Assembly: GCF_007673235.1 (NCBI RefSeq)
Contig: NZ_VDZH01000002.1
Coordinates: 389,652-453,651, forward strand
Source of the DNA: Curtobacterium pusillum
GTDB taxonomy: Bacteria > Actinomycetota > Actinomycetes > Actinomycetales > Microbacteriaceae
Reading direction: 5' to 3'
DNA length: 64,000 nucleotides
Shown piece after piece: positions 24,918 to 33,570 of the stretch. Under the pieces are notes generated by a model, which had not been told where the DNA came from, searched no databases, and saw nothing but the letters and a program-made list of their open reading frames with translations. The translations under genes were made by a program, and so were the position numbers. Numbering within the stretch: the stretch's first letter is position 1; the number at the start of each line of letters is the position of its first letter.

Positions 24918-25940
24918 CTACTCGTGCCGGTGCTCGCCCGACGGGTCGAGCGCCGGCCACACCGGGAACGGGTCCGCCCACGACCGCCAGAGCTCCGGCC
25001 CCGCGAGCAGCTCCGGCGCCGTGAGCAACGCCCCGTCGAGCGCCCGTTCGATCGAGCGCACGTCGAGCTCCTCGCCGACGAACCACAGCGCCTGACCGAT
25101 CGGTGCGTCCTCGTCCCACGACGGGTTCGCGGTGGGGTCCAGCGCCAGCATCGCACCGAGGCTCGACCATGCTCCGACGTGGTCCGGTCGTGAGGCCAGC
25201 CGGAAGAACCCCTTCGACCGCAGCACGCGCCCGTTGGCCCCGGCGGCGAGGTCGTGCTCGATCACCGTGGCGAGCCGTCCGGGGTGGAACGGCAGCGGCT
25301 CCCGGTAGCGCAGGGCGACCAGGCCGTCCCGGGGGTCCCGCCCCGCGGAGCCGGACAGCGCCCGCATCCACCCGGCGCCGGCCGCGAGGACCCTCGCCGC
25401 CCCGCCGTTGGACGCCGGCAGGTCAGCGGCGCTCCGGATCGAGGACACCGCGACGACCACGGCCTGCGGCGCGAGGCGGTGCAGCAGTGCGAGGAGGGCC
25501 CGACGGCGATCGACGGGGACAGAGGTCACGCGGTCGAGGACGATGACGGTGGCGTACTCGACGAGCGAAGCGACCCGGTCGGCCGCGACGAACGCGTCGT
25601 CGACCTCGGACCACAGCAGCCGTGCGACGTCGTTGGCGCGCAGCACGCTCACGACGTGCCGCAGGATCCGGTCGTCCCCGGTCTCGGACCGCGCGGCGTT
25701 CGCGAGCATCATCCCGACCGCGCGGGAGTCGGCCCCGGGCGGCAGGGTGACGACCAGGCCGTGGTCGGCGTCGGGCCCGCAGACGCGGTCGAGCTGGTCG
25801 GCCCGCTCGGCGATCGCGCGGGCCGTGGCGAACGCGCTCCCACTCGCGTGCATCCGGTGACCGACGGAGATCCGGGCGGCGACCCGGTCGGCGTCGACGT
25901 CGTGCAGGGCGGAGACGAGGGTGATGGCGGCGGGACGCAT
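24918..25940 (-). CDS. CobW C-terminal-domain protein with degenerate GTPase domain
   Basis: 340-aa relative of COG0523/CobW metallochaperones. The C-terminal CobW_C domain is clear ([19 protein letters not shown] near residue 240). In the N-terminal half the P-loop expected after the first strand (GxxGxGKT) is replaced by SALHDVDA, the guanine-specificity NKxD motif is replaced by LDRV, and no CxCC metal motif is seen. It is therefore unlikely to hydrolyse GTP in the usual way. It is divergent from a zinc-free L36 gene across a Zur-like box, which suggests a role in zinc limitation. Confidence 0.8.
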   Translation of the reverse strand: MRPAAITLVSALHDVDADRVAARISVGHRMHASGSAFATARAIAERADQLDRVCGPDADHGLVVTLPPGADSRAVGMMLANAARSETGDDRILRHVVSVLRANDVARLLWSEVDDAFVAADRVASLVEYATVIVLDRVTSVPVDRRRALLALLHRLAPQAVVVAVSSIRSAADLPASNGGAARVLAAGAGWMRALSGSAGRDPRDGLVALRYREPLPFHPGRLATVIEHDLAAGANGRVLRSKGFFRLASRPDHVGAWSSLGAMLALDPTANPSWDEDAPIGQALWFVGEELDVRSIERALDGALLTAPELLAGPELWRSWADPFPVWPALDPSGEHRHE

Positions 25941-25955
25941 GTCGGCTAATGTACA

Positions 25956-25970
25956 TGATCATCGTTCTCA
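25956..25970. promoter_or_regulatory. Zur-box-like operator between CobW-like and L36 genes
   Basis: On the minus strand the 15 bases read TGAGAACGATGATCA, close to actinobacterial Zur sites (TGAAAACGATTTTCA type). It lies centrally in the 58-bp gap between two divergent genes whose families are both known Zur targets. Site seen; regulation inferred. Confidence 0.65.
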
Positions 25971-25998
25971 ACTAGGGAACGCCGTCGAAGGAGGCTCC

Positions 25999-26121
25999 GT
26001 GAAGGTCCGCAACTCGCTCAAGGCACTCAAGAAGATCCCCGGCTCGCAGGTGGTCCGCCGGCGTGGCCGCGTGTACGTCATCAACAAGAAGAACCCGCGC
26101 TGGAACACCCGCCAGGGGTGA
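25999..26121 (+). CDS. rpmJ: Type B (zinc-independent) 50S ribosomal protein L36
   Basis: 40-aa basic ribosomal protein ([20 protein letters not shown] at the start, ending NPRWNTRQG). It lacks all the zinc-binding cysteines of standard L36, which defines the C-minus paralogue used when zinc is scarce. It starts at a GTG behind a strong GAAGGAGG site. The Zur-like box at 25956 should repress it in zinc-replete cells. The housekeeping L36 gene would lie elsewhere. Confidence 0.92.
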   Translation: MKVRNSLKALKKIPGSQVVRRRGRVYVINKKNPRWNTRQG

Positions 26122-26149
26122 CGTCACCGGTGGTCCGTAGGGTGGTTGC

Positions 26150-26806
26150 ATGCGACTGCTGCTCATCCGCCACGGCCAGACTCCCGCGAACGTGAACGGC
26201 GTCCTCGACGCCGAGGTCCCCGGACCGGGACTGACCGAACTCGGGCAGCAGCAGGCGGACGCACTCCCGGCGGCCCTCGCCGACCGGGGCATCGAGCGCC
26301 TGTTCGTCTCGACGATGGTCCGGACGCAGATCACCGCGGCACCCCTCGCCGCGTCGCTCGGCCTCGAGCCGGTCGTGCTGCCGGGTCTCCGCGAGATCGA
26401 GGCCGGCGACACCCAGGGCAAGCGCGACAAGGTGTCCGTGCAGATGTACATCTCGACGGTGCACGGGTGGTCGGCGGGGGACCGCAGCACGCGGATGCCC
26501 GGTGCCGAGAGCGGCGAGGAGTTCTTCGCCCGCTACGACGACGCCGTCCGGCAGATCCTGGAGACCGGGGTGGACGTCGCGGCCGCGTTCAGCCACGGCG
26601 CCGCGATCCGCACCTGGGCGAGTGCGGCGGCGGACAACACACCGGACCACTTCGGGACGCAGCGGCACCTGGAGAACACCGGGATCGTCGAGCTCGAGGG
26701 GTCGTTCGACGACGGCTGGCGCCTGGTCGACTGGGAGGGTGAGCCGGTCGGCGGCGAGCAGCTCATCGACCGGACCGCGCAGGACCCGACCGGCGAGCGG
26801 TTCTGA
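26150..26806 (+). CDS. Histidine phosphatase family protein
   Basis: 218-aa phosphoglycerate-mutase-like phosphatase. The catalytic motif LIRHGQT carries Arg7 and the phospho-acceptor His8, and the second histidine lies in AAFSHGAAIRTW. TAGGGT lies 6 nt before the ATG with no Shine-Dalgarno, which suggests a leaderless mRNA. The gene starts 28 nt after rpmJ. Family members dephosphorylate diverse small metabolites; the substrate cannot be assigned. Confidence 0.87.
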   Translation: MRLLLIRHGQTPANVNGVLDAEVPGPGLTELGQQQADALPAALADRGIERLFVSTMVRTQITAAPLAASLGLEPVVLPGLREIEAGDTQGKRDKVSVQMYISTVHGWSAGDRSTRMPGAESGEEFFARYDDAVRQILETGVDVAAAFSHGAAIRTWASAAADNTPDHFGTQRHLENTGIVELEGSFDDGWRLVDWEGEPVGGEQLIDRTAQDPTGERF

Positions 26807-26837
26807 GCTGCGGCTCGCCACCGCACGCGCGGACAGA

Positions 26838-26881
26838 CGGACTGGAGGCGCGGTGCCAGCTGGCACCGCGCCTCCAGTCCG
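26838..26881. repeat. Perfect 44-bp palindrome of the GGAGGCGCG family
   Basis: Both 22-bp arms match exactly with no spacer (centre CCAG/CTGG at 26859/26860). It begins 31 nt after the phosphatase stop and ends 12 nt before the stop of glpD, i.e. between convergent genes. It is the most regular copy in the window. Confidence 0.85.
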
Positions 26882-26893
26882 AAGGGACGAGCG

Positions 26894-28636
26894 TTACGCG
26901 AGCTGCGAGGCGGACGTCAGCGGCACGATCACCCGGTGCGCCTCGCGCAGGACGTCGAGCGTCTGCTGGACCTCGTCCGCACGCTCCTCGGGCGTCCAGC
27001 CGAGCGAACCGGCGAGCACGTCGGCCAGCTCGTCGAGCAGGTCGATCGTGACGCCACCGACGAACGCGAGGTTCGTGCGGCGGAGCACCACGTCGACCAG
27101 GTGCACGGCCTGCTCGTGCTCGGCGAAGTACGCGACCTCGGCGCGGGTCAGCGCGGGGTCGGACTCGAGCGGCTCGACGGGGCCGTCGACCAGGACGTCC
27201 ACGACCTCGGCGGCACGGGTGCCGTAGCGCTCGAGGAGTCCCTCGACGACCGATGCCTCGAGCCCGTCGCGGTGCGACTTGATCCACAGGGCACGCTGGG
27301 CGTCCGTGGTGGGGAATTCCTTGCCGCCACCGATCGGCATGCCCGTCGTGTCGACCGATCGGGTGACGCCGAGCTTCGTGGTGGCCTCGGTCGACAGGTG
27401 CGCGGCGAGGGCGCGGAAGGTCGTCCACTTGCCGCCGACGAGCGACAGCACGGTCGACCCCGGCAGCCCGGCGATCTGGGTGTCCACGATCCGGTAGTCA
27501 CGCGACACGAAGCCGGGGGCGGTGTCCTCGTGGCGGGGGAGCGGGCGGATGCCGGAGTAGCTGTAGACGATGTGGTCGCGGGTGACGTCGATCTGCGGGA
27601 ACACGTGCTTCACGAGCCCGAAGAAGTAGTCGATCTCCTCGTCGGTCGTGGTGACCGGCTTCGACGGGTCGGCGTCGATGTCGGTCGTGCCGATGAGCAC
27701 CCGGCCCTTGAGCGGGTAGATGAGCACGATGCGGCCGTCGTCGTTCTCGAAGAAGAGCTCGCGGCCCTTCGTCGCCTCGAGCAGCTCGTCGTTCTGCACG
27801 ACGATGTGGGAGCCCTTCGTGCCGCCCATGAACTTCGTCTCGCCGCCGAACGCGCCGTTCGTCAGGTCGGTCCAGGGGCCGGAGGCGTTGATGACGACGT
27901 CGGCCGTGAACACGAACTCGTTGCCGGTCTCGCGGTCGCGGAGCAGCACGCCGCCGTCGCGGGTGCCAGCGGCCTCGACGTAGTTGGTCGCACGGGCTGT
28001 CGCGGCGGAGCCGGTGCCCTTGCCCGCGGCGAGGCCGTCCTTGAGCACGTCGAGCGCGAGACGCTCCGGCTCGTGCACGGACGCGTCGTAGTAGGTGCCC
28101 GTGTACTTCAGGTCCTTGTTGAGGGCCGGCATGTCCTCGAGCGCGGCCTTCTTCGTGCGGAAGACGTGCTTCGGGACGGAGCCGCCGTCGCGCGAGAAGG
28201 AGTCGTAGATCGTCATGCCGATCTTGATGAGCATCGCGCCACGCTCCTTCGTGGAGCGCTGCTTGTGCGTCAGCATGCGCAGCGGGGCGTTCATGATGCC
28301 CGAGAAGGTCGAGAAGATCGGCATCGTCGTCTGCAGCGGCTTGACGTAGTGCGGGGCGATGCGGATGAGCCCGTTGCGCTCCTGCACGCTCTCGCGCACC
28401 AGGCGGAACTCGCCGTTCTCGAGGTAGCGGATGCCGCCGTGGATCATGTGGCTCGACGCGGCGGAGGCGCCGGAGGCGTAGTCGCTCCGTTCGACGAGGG
28501 CGACGTCGACCCCCTGCAGGGCGAGGTCGCGGAAGGTGGCGATGCCGTTGATGCCGCCACCGACGACGAGGACCTGTGCGTTCGGGCGCTCCGTGAGCGC
28601 GTTCACCGTGTTCCGGGGCTGCGTCTTCTTCGACAT
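26894..28636 (-). CDS. glpD: Aerobic glycerol-3-phosphate dehydrogenase
   Basis: Membrane-associated FAD enzyme oxidising glycerol 3-phosphate to dihydroxyacetone phosphate and feeding electrons to quinones (580 aa). The FAD-binding motif VVGGGINGIATFRDLAL is at residues 24-40, followed by SSHMIHGGIRYLENGEF and a C-terminal GlpD domain after about residue 400. ATG 28636 has an AGGAAG ribosome site. It is divergent from a SorC regulator with two TGCACG-N2-CGTGCA sites between them, so it is probably controlled by that protein. A dehydrogenase of another polyol phosphate is a weaker alternative. Confidence 0.9.
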   Translation of the reverse strand: MSKKTQPRNTVNALTERPNAQVLVVGGGINGIATFRDLALQGVDVALVERSDYASGASAASSHMIHGGIRYLENGEFRLVRESVQERNGLIRIAPHYVKPLQTTMPIFSTFSGIMNAPLRMLTHKQRSTKERGAMLIKIGMTIYDSFSRDGGSVPKHVFRTKKAALEDMPALNKDLKYTGTYYDASVHEPERLALDVLKDGLAAGKGTGSAATARATNYVEAAGTRDGGVLLRDRETGNEFVFTADVVINASGPWTDLTNGAFGGETKFMGGTKGSHIVVQNDELLEATKGRELFFENDDGRIVLIYPLKGRVLIGTTDIDADPSKPVTTTDEEIDYFFGLVKHVFPQIDVTRDHIVYSYSGIRPLPRHEDTAPGFVSRDYRIVDTQIAGLPGSTVLSLVGGKWTTFRALAAHLSTEATTKLGVTRSVDTTGMPIGGGKEFPTTDAQRALWIKSHRDGLEASVVEGLLERYGTRAAEVVDVLVDGPVEPLESDPALTRAEVAYFAEHEQAVHLVDVVLRRTNLAFVGGVTIDLLDELADVLAGSLGWTPEERADEVQQTLDVLREAHRVIVPLTSASQLA

Positions 28637-28714
28637 GCTGCGTCGCTTCCTTGGTCGGTTCCGTGGGGTTCGACACCGATCGTGCGCCTCTGGTGAGAGG
28701 TCGGGCAACTTGCG

Positions 28715-28728
28715 TGCACGAACGTGCA
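28715..28728. promoter_or_regulatory. SorC-type operator, site 1
   Basis: TGCACG-AA-CGTGCA, a perfect palindrome with a 2-nt centre, 79 nt upstream of the glpD start. An identical palindrome with another centre lies at 28790-28803. Confidence 0.65.
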
Positions 28729-28789
28729 GCACACCTGTGGACACGGCCCCGACAGCGGCCTGGAGGCGCGACAGGGGTTGCAGAGGCCG

Positions 28790-28803
28790 TGCACGTCCGT
28801 GCA
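28790..28803. promoter_or_regulatory. SorC-type operator, site 2
   Basis: TGCACG-TC-CGTGCA, 27 nt before the ATG of the SorC gene. Its centre is 75 bp from that of site 1, about seven helical turns, so looping between the two is possible. A half copy of the GGAGGCGCG repeat lies between them at about 28755-28771. Confidence 0.65.
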
Positions 28804-28830
28804 TGGTTGCGTTCTACCGATCGGAGCACG

Positions 28831-29793
28831 ATGAGCGATGCGGCTCAGCCCATGCGGACGCAGCAGGCGCTGCGCGCCGCGCACCTCTACTACCTGCAGG
28901 ACCTGACGATGGACGCCATCGCCGACGAGCTCGCGACGTCGCGGTCGTCGGTGTCGCGCCTGTTGAAGTACGCCCGGGACACCGGGCTCGTCGACATCCA
29001 GATCCGTTCGCCCCTCGACCAGGCCGCCGCGCTGAGCCGCAGCATCCGGTCGCGCTTCGGGGTGCACGCGCACGTGGTGCCGGTGCCGGACCACACGAGC
29101 GACGTCGACCGGCTCGAGCGGGTCGCCCTGTCCGCCGCCCGGATCCTCACGCAGTACGTCGAGTCGAACATGGTCATCGGCATCTCGTGGGGTTCGACCG
29201 TGAGCGCCGTCAGCCGCTACCTGGTGCCGAAGACGACCCACGGCTCGACGGTCGTGCAGATCAACGGCGCCGCGAACACCCGCACCACCGGCATCGTCTA
29301 CGCGTCCGAGATCCTCCGCAGGTTCGGCGAGGCCTACGGCGCGTTCGTGCAGCAGTTCCCCGTCCCGGCGTTCTTCGACGACCCCGCGACGAAGGAGGCC
29401 CTGTTCCGGGAACGCTCGATCCGCCGCGTGCTCGACCTGCACGAGCGCATGGACCTCGTCGTGTTCGGTGTCGGTGCGCCCCAGGCCCCGGTGCCCTCGC
29501 ACGTGTACTCCGGCGGCTACCTCGACCCGTCCGACCGTGACGAGCTCACGAAGGCCCAGGTGGTCGGGGACGTCTCGACCGTGTTCTACCGGGCCGACGG
29601 TTCGTGGAAGGACATCGGCGTGAACGCCCGCGCGGGGGCGCCGGACCTCGACACGATCAAGCGCGCGCCTCGTCGGGTCTGCGTCGTCGCCGGGCGGTCG
29701 AAGGCGGCGTCGCTGAAGGGTGCGCTCGCCGCCGGGCTCATCACCGACCTCATCCTGGACGAGAGCGTCGGGCAGGCGATCCTGCAGCCCTGA
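28831..29793 (+). CDS. SorC-family transcriptional regulator next to glpD
   Basis: 320-aa SorC/DeoR regulator. The helix-turn-helix is at about residues 27-46 (TMDAIADELATSRSSVSRLL). The sugar-binding domain contains GISWGSTVSAVSRYL and ends with AGRSKAASLKGALAAGLITDLILDE split around the last helices. ATG 28831 follows CGGAGCACG. It is divergent from glpD and flanked by the paired palindromes, so it probably controls glpD and itself. The effector is presumably a phosphorylated polyol or triose, which is an inference. Confidence 0.88.
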   Translation: MSDAAQPMRTQQALRAAHLYYLQDLTMDAIADELATSRSSVSRLLKYARDTGLVDIQIRSPLDQAAALSRSIRSRFGVHAHVVPVPDHTSDVDRLERVALSAARILTQYVESNMVIGISWGSTVSAVSRYLVPKTTHGSTVVQINGAANTRTTGIVYASEILRRFGEAYGAFVQQFPVPAFFDDPATKEALFRERSIRRVLDLHERMDLVVFGVGAPQAPVPSHVYSGGYLDPSDRDELTKAQVVGDVSTVFYRADGSWKDIGVNARAGAPDLDTIKRAPRRVCVVAGRSKAASLKGALAAGLITDLILDESVGQAILQP

Positions 29794-29853
29794 GCGGCGC
29801 TCTGCGTCACCTTCCGAACTACTTTGTCGGTGGTGCGCAGTACGTTCTGGAGC

Positions 29854-30822
29854 ATGGTTGCCACGATCGATCCGCGCCGTCCCGGCGACACCCGGTACTA
29901 CCGGCGGCTCGTGGGCACCGACATCGACCAGGCGCTGGCGTTCTTCGGCGGCGACTACGACTTCCGGGCCCCCTCCGTCCGGCGGACCCGCAAGCAGTGC
30001 CACTGGGACTTCGCGGGGGTCGGCGACGACCGGATGTCGCTGCGGTCGTCCCGGTTCATGGTCGACCTCCGGAGTGACAGCCGGGTCGACGACCAGTTCC
30101 TCGTCGCCTGGATGCGCAGCGGATCGAGCACGATCACGTACGGCGGCGAATCGCACGATCTCGAGCCCGGCGTGCCCGTGGTCCTGCCGTTCGACGACAC
30201 CTACGAGCTCCACCACCGCGACATCGCGCTCAACCTCGTGCACCTCGACGCCGGGTTCCTCCGGTCCGTCGTGGGCGAGGACGACTTCGCCTTCGAGCCC
30301 CTGCGCCGCCCGTCGACCGAGGGCATGCGTGCGTGGCAGTCGGTCGTCCGCGCGCACTCGGCCACCTGGCTCGACGTCGACCACGAGCTGACCGCGACGG
30401 TGCAGCGGGACATCGCCGAGGCGTTCGCGACCGCGGCGATCGCGGCGTTCCCGCAGCGCAGCCGGTGGCGGTCGACGGTGACCGGCAGCGGACCCGAGCA
30501 CCAGCGGCTCCGGCGGGCGCTCGAGTACGTTCACGAGCACGCACGTGAACCGATCGGCACGCCGGAGATCGCGGCGGCGGCCGGGCTCAGTCCGCGCGGG
30601 CTGCAGCAGTCCCTCCGTCGGCACCTCGACCAGACCCCGGGTGACCTGCTCCGTGGCGTACGGCTCGACGGCGCTCGAGCCGACCTCGTCCGGGGCGACC
30701 GCGACGACACGTCGGTGGCGGACGTCGCCCGTGCGTGGGGCTTCGGGCACCTCGGCCGGTTCTCGGCGACGTACCGCTCCCGCTTCGGGGAACTGCCGAG
30801 CGAGTCCCTCCGCGCTCGGTAG
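29854..30822 (+). CDS. AraC-family transcriptional regulator
   Basis: 322-aa regulator with an N-terminal AraC-binding-like (AraC_binding_2) ligand domain and a C-terminal double helix-turn-helix (IGTPEIAAAAGLSPRGLQQS; SVADVARAWGFGHLGRFSAT). The ATG at 29854 is preferred over an upstream TTG: it has GGAG directly upstream and TACGTT 7 nt before it. Target genes are not evident; the oxidase gene begins 9 nt downstream. Confidence 0.86.
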   Translation: MVATIDPRRPGDTRYYRRLVGTDIDQALAFFGGDYDFRAPSVRRTRKQCHWDFAGVGDDRMSLRSSRFMVDLRSDSRVDDQFLVAWMRSGSSTITYGGESHDLEPGVPVVLPFDDTYELHHRDIALNLVHLDAGFLRSVVGEDDFAFEPLRRPSTEGMRAWQSVVRAHSATWLDVDHELTATVQRDIAEAFATAAIAAFPQRSRWRSTVTGSGPEHQRLRRALEYVHEHAREPIGTPEIAAAAGLSPRGLQQSLRRHLDQTPGDLLRGVRLDGARADLVRGDRDDTSVADVARAWGFGHLGRFSATYRSRFGELPSESLRAR

Positions 30823-30831
30823 CGTGGCGGG

Positions 30832-32220
30832 ATGGACACCGTCGTCACCGCCCTCCGTTCCGCGCTCGTCGACCCGGACGGCGCCGTCGTCCGGACCGAG
30901 CCGGATGTGCTCGATGCCGCTCGGACGGACAAGTCCGGCTGGATCGCGCCCGGTGGGCCCGTCGCCGTGGTCGAGGCCCGGACGGTCGAGCACGTGCAGG
31001 CGACCCTCCGGACGTGTTCCGCGCTCGGCGTGCCGGTCGTCCCGCGCGGCGCCGGTACCGGGCTCGCGGGCGGTGCGAACGGAACCGAGGGCAGCGTCGT
31101 CCTGAGCGTGGCGCGCATGGACCGCATCCTCGGGGTGTCGACGCAGGACGAGTACGCGATCGTCGAACCCGGCGTGCTGAACGGCGATCTGAACGCCGCG
31201 GTCGCCGAGTTCGGCCTGCGCTTCGCGCCCGATCCGGCGAGTGCGGCGATCTCGAGCGTCGGCGGCAACATCGCCACGAACGCCGGAGGCCTGCGCTGCG
31301 TGAAGTACGGCGTGACCCGCGAAGCGGTGCTGGGGCTCGACGTCGTCCTGGCCGATGGTCGGCTCGTGTCGACGGGGCACCGGACCGTGAAGGGTGTCAC
31401 CGGCCTCGACCTCACGGCGCTGCTCGTCGGGTCGGAGGGCACGCTCGGCGTGATCGTCGGCGCGACCGTACGACTCGTGCCGATCCCGGAGGGCGAGCCC
31501 GCGACGCTGGCCGCCGTCTTCCCGGACGTCGAGCGCGCGGCGTGGGCTGCGGCGCTCGTCGTCACCGATGCTGCCCGTCCGTCGACCGTCGAACTGCTCG
31601 ACCGGGCGGCGCTCGAGGGGATTGCGGCCTACCTCGGGCCGGAGGTGATGACCCAGACGACGGGGAGTACCTCGGCGGACGGGGTGTTCCTCCTCGTCGA
31701 GTGGGACGGCCCGGGCGCGACGGAGGCGGCGCTGGGAGCCGTGCCGCGCCTCCAGACCGAGGGCGGGACCGTCCACCTGGCCGGGTCGGCGGCGGAACGC
31801 GACCGCCTGCTGACGATCCGTCGCTCGTTCCACCCGGCGATGGAGGCCCGTGGTCGCGTGCTCATCGAGGACGTCGCCGTGCCGCGCAGTCGGCTCGCCG
31901 AGATGTTCGCGCGGATCGCGGAGATCGGCACCCGGTACGGCATCGCGATCCCGACGGTGGCGCACGCGGGGGACGGCAACCTGCACCCGAACTTCGTGTT
32001 CGACGGTGACGACGTGCCACCGCACGTGTGGCAGGCGGCCGACGCGATGTTCCGTGCGGCGATCGAACTCGGCGGGACGCTGACCGGAGAGCACGGGTTG
32101 GGGGTGCTCAAGCGGCGGTGGATCGGCGACGAACTCGGCGACGACGTGCTCGAGTTGCAGCGGGGCATCCGGACCGTGTTCGACCCCGCGGGGATCCTCA
32201 ACCCGGGCAAGGTGTTCTGA
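30832..32220 (+). CDS. FAD-linked oxidase, GlcD/D-lactate dehydrogenase-like
   Basis: 462-aa flavoprotein with an N-terminal PCMH-type FAD domain (PVVPRGAGTGLAGGANG near residues 70-86; SVGGNIATNAGGLRCVKYG near 139-157) and a C-terminal FAD-oxidase domain ending in HGLGVLKRRWI. Homologues oxidise glycolate, D-lactate or other 2-hydroxyacids. No GlcE/GlcF partners are present, so a single-subunit D-2-hydroxyacid dehydrogenase is favoured. TAGCGT 6 nt before the ATG, overlapping the AraC gene's stop, suggests its own leaderless promoter. Confidence 0.88.
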   Translation: MDTVVTALRSALVDPDGAVVRTEPDVLDAARTDKSGWIAPGGPVAVVEARTVEHVQATLRTCSALGVPVVPRGAGTGLAGGANGTEGSVVLSVARMDRILGVSTQDEYAIVEPGVLNGDLNAAVAEFGLRFAPDPASAAISSVGGNIATNAGGLRCVKYGVTREAVLGLDVVLADGRLVSTGHRTVKGVTGLDLTALLVGSEGTLGVIVGATVRLVPIPEGEPATLAAVFPDVERAAWAAALVVTDAARPSTVELLDRAALEGIAAYLGPEVMTQTTGSTSADGVFLLVEWDGPGATEAALGAVPRLQTEGGTVHLAGSAAERDRLLTIRRSFHPAMEARGRVLIEDVAVPRSRLAEMFARIAEIGTRYGIAIPTVAHAGDGNLHPNFVFDGDDVPPHVWQAADAMFRAAIELGGTLTGEHGLGVLKRRWIGDELGDDVLELQRGIRTVFDPAGILNPGKVF

Positions 32221-32345
32221 GCGCTCCACCGAATCTCGTCGCACCGATCGATCCTTCTGCGACAGATCGTTCGGGCGTAATGCTGCTGTAACGAATCCGG
32301 GGCTCAATGGTGGGGACAGCAGCACCGCCCACGAAGGAGTCCGCA

Positions 32346-33446
32346 ATGCTCATCGGCGTCCCCACCGAGATCAAGAACAACGAGTTCCGCGTCGCCGCCA
32401 CCCCGGCCGGCGTCGCCGAGCTGACGCTGCACGGCCACCAGGTACTGGTGCAGGCGGGGGCGGGCGACGGCTCCTCGTTCCCCGACGCCGAGTACGCCGC
32501 CGCCGGCGCGACCGTGGTCCCGACCGCGGCCGACGTCTGGTCACGCGCCGAGATGATCCTCAAGGTGAAGGAGCCGGTCGCGTCGGAGTACGCCTCGATC
32601 CGCCCCGGGCAGGTCCTGTTCACGTACCTGCACCTCGCCGCCGACCGGCCGCTCACCGACGCCCTCGTCGACTCCGGCGCCACCGCGATCGCGTACGAGA
32701 CCGTGCAGCTGCCGGACCGTTCGCTGCCGCTGCTCTCGCCGATGTCCGAGATCGCCGGACGGCTGTCCGCACAGGTCGGCGCGAACCACCTCATGCGCAC
32801 GAAGGGCGGCCGCGGGCTGCTGCTCGGCGGGGTCCCCGGCACGCCGAAGGGCCGCGTCGTCGTGATCGGCGGCGGCGTCGCGGGCGAGCACGCTACGACC
32901 ATGGCGCTCGGGATGGGCGCGGACGTCACCGTGTTCGACATCAGCCTGCCCCGGCTGCGCGCGCTCGACGCCCGGTTCGACGGTCGGGTCACGACGCTGC
33001 GGTCCTCGTCGCACGCGATCGCCGAGTCGCTGCGGGACGCTGACCTCGTGATCGGGTCGGTGCTGATCCCCGGGGCCTCGGCGCCGAAGCTCGTGACCGA
33101 CGCCATGGTCGCGGACATGCAGCCCGGCTCGGTGCTCGTCGACATCGCGATCGACCAGGGCGGCTGCTTCGAGGGCTCGCACCCGACGACCCACGACGAC
33201 CCGACGTTCGCCGTGCACGACTCGGTGTACTACTGCGTGGCGAACATGCCCGGTGCCGTGCCCCGCACCAGCACGATCTCGCTGACGAACGCGACGCTGC
33301 CGTACGCCGTGGCGATCGCGAACCAGGGGTGGGAGGCGGCGACCGCGGCGGACCCGGCGCTCGCCCTCGGGGTGAACGTGCACGCGGGGCAGGTCGTCAA
33401 CGAGGCCGTAGCGGCCGCGCACGGCCTCGTGCCCGCCGCGCGCTGA
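32346..33446 (+). CDS. ald: Alanine dehydrogenase
   Basis: NAD-dependent reversible deamination of L-alanine to pyruvate and ammonia (366 aa, normal length). The N-terminal signature [26 protein letters not shown] (substrate Lys), HLAAD (catalytic His) and [20 protein letters not shown] (NAD-binding) are all present. The C-terminal [11 protein letters not shown] motif is typical. ATG 32346 has an excellent GAAGGAG site. It stands alone, with a 125-bp upstream region and a 20-bp hairpin downstream. Confidence 0.95.
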   Translation: MLIGVPTEIKNNEFRVAATPAGVAELTLHGHQVLVQAGAGDGSSFPDAEYAAAGATVVPTAADVWSRAEMILKVKEPVASEYASIRPGQVLFTYLHLAADRPLTDALVDSGATAIAYETVQLPDRSLPLLSPMSEIAGRLSAQVGANHLMRTKGGRGLLLGGVPGTPKGRVVVIGGGVAGEHATTMALGMGADVTVFDISLPRLRALDARFDGRVTTLRSSSHAIAESLRDADLVIGSVLIPGASAPKLVTDAMVADMQPGSVLVDIAIDQGGCFEGSHPTTHDDPTFAVHDSVYYCVANMPGAVPRTSTISLTNATLPYAVAIANQGWEAATAADPALALGVNVHAGQVVNEAVAAAHGLVPAAR

Positions 33447-33509
33447 GCGCGCGGCGGGGGGGGGCGGCCGCGCCGCCCGGTGGACGGCGGGCTCGGGCGG
33501 CTTCCGCGA

Positions 33510-33552
33510 AAGCGACAGATTCCCGCCGATGTTCGGCGGGAATCTGTCGCTT
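33510..33552. terminator. Perfect 20-bp hairpin between ald and the TspO-like gene
   Basis: Arms at 33510-33529 and 33533-33552 with a 3-nt loop. It is placed to end both convergent transcripts. The outer part of the left arm (33505-33517) can also pair exactly with 33586-33598, inside the 3' end of the TspO-like gene. Confidence 0.8.
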
Positions 33553-33570
33553 CGGCGGAGCGGACCGCCG

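Noticed and set aside
26894..28636. glpD reinterpreted as an erythritol-phosphate dehydrogenase belonging to the polyol locus
   Set aside because: It is 4 kb away behind unrelated genes, has its own SorC regulator and operators, and matches ordinary GlpD in length and motifs.
28603..32346. A minus-strand open frame of more than 1200 codons opposite the SorC, AraC and GlcD-like genes
   Set aside because: Same shadow effect; no domain motif, and the plus-strand genes explain the region fully.
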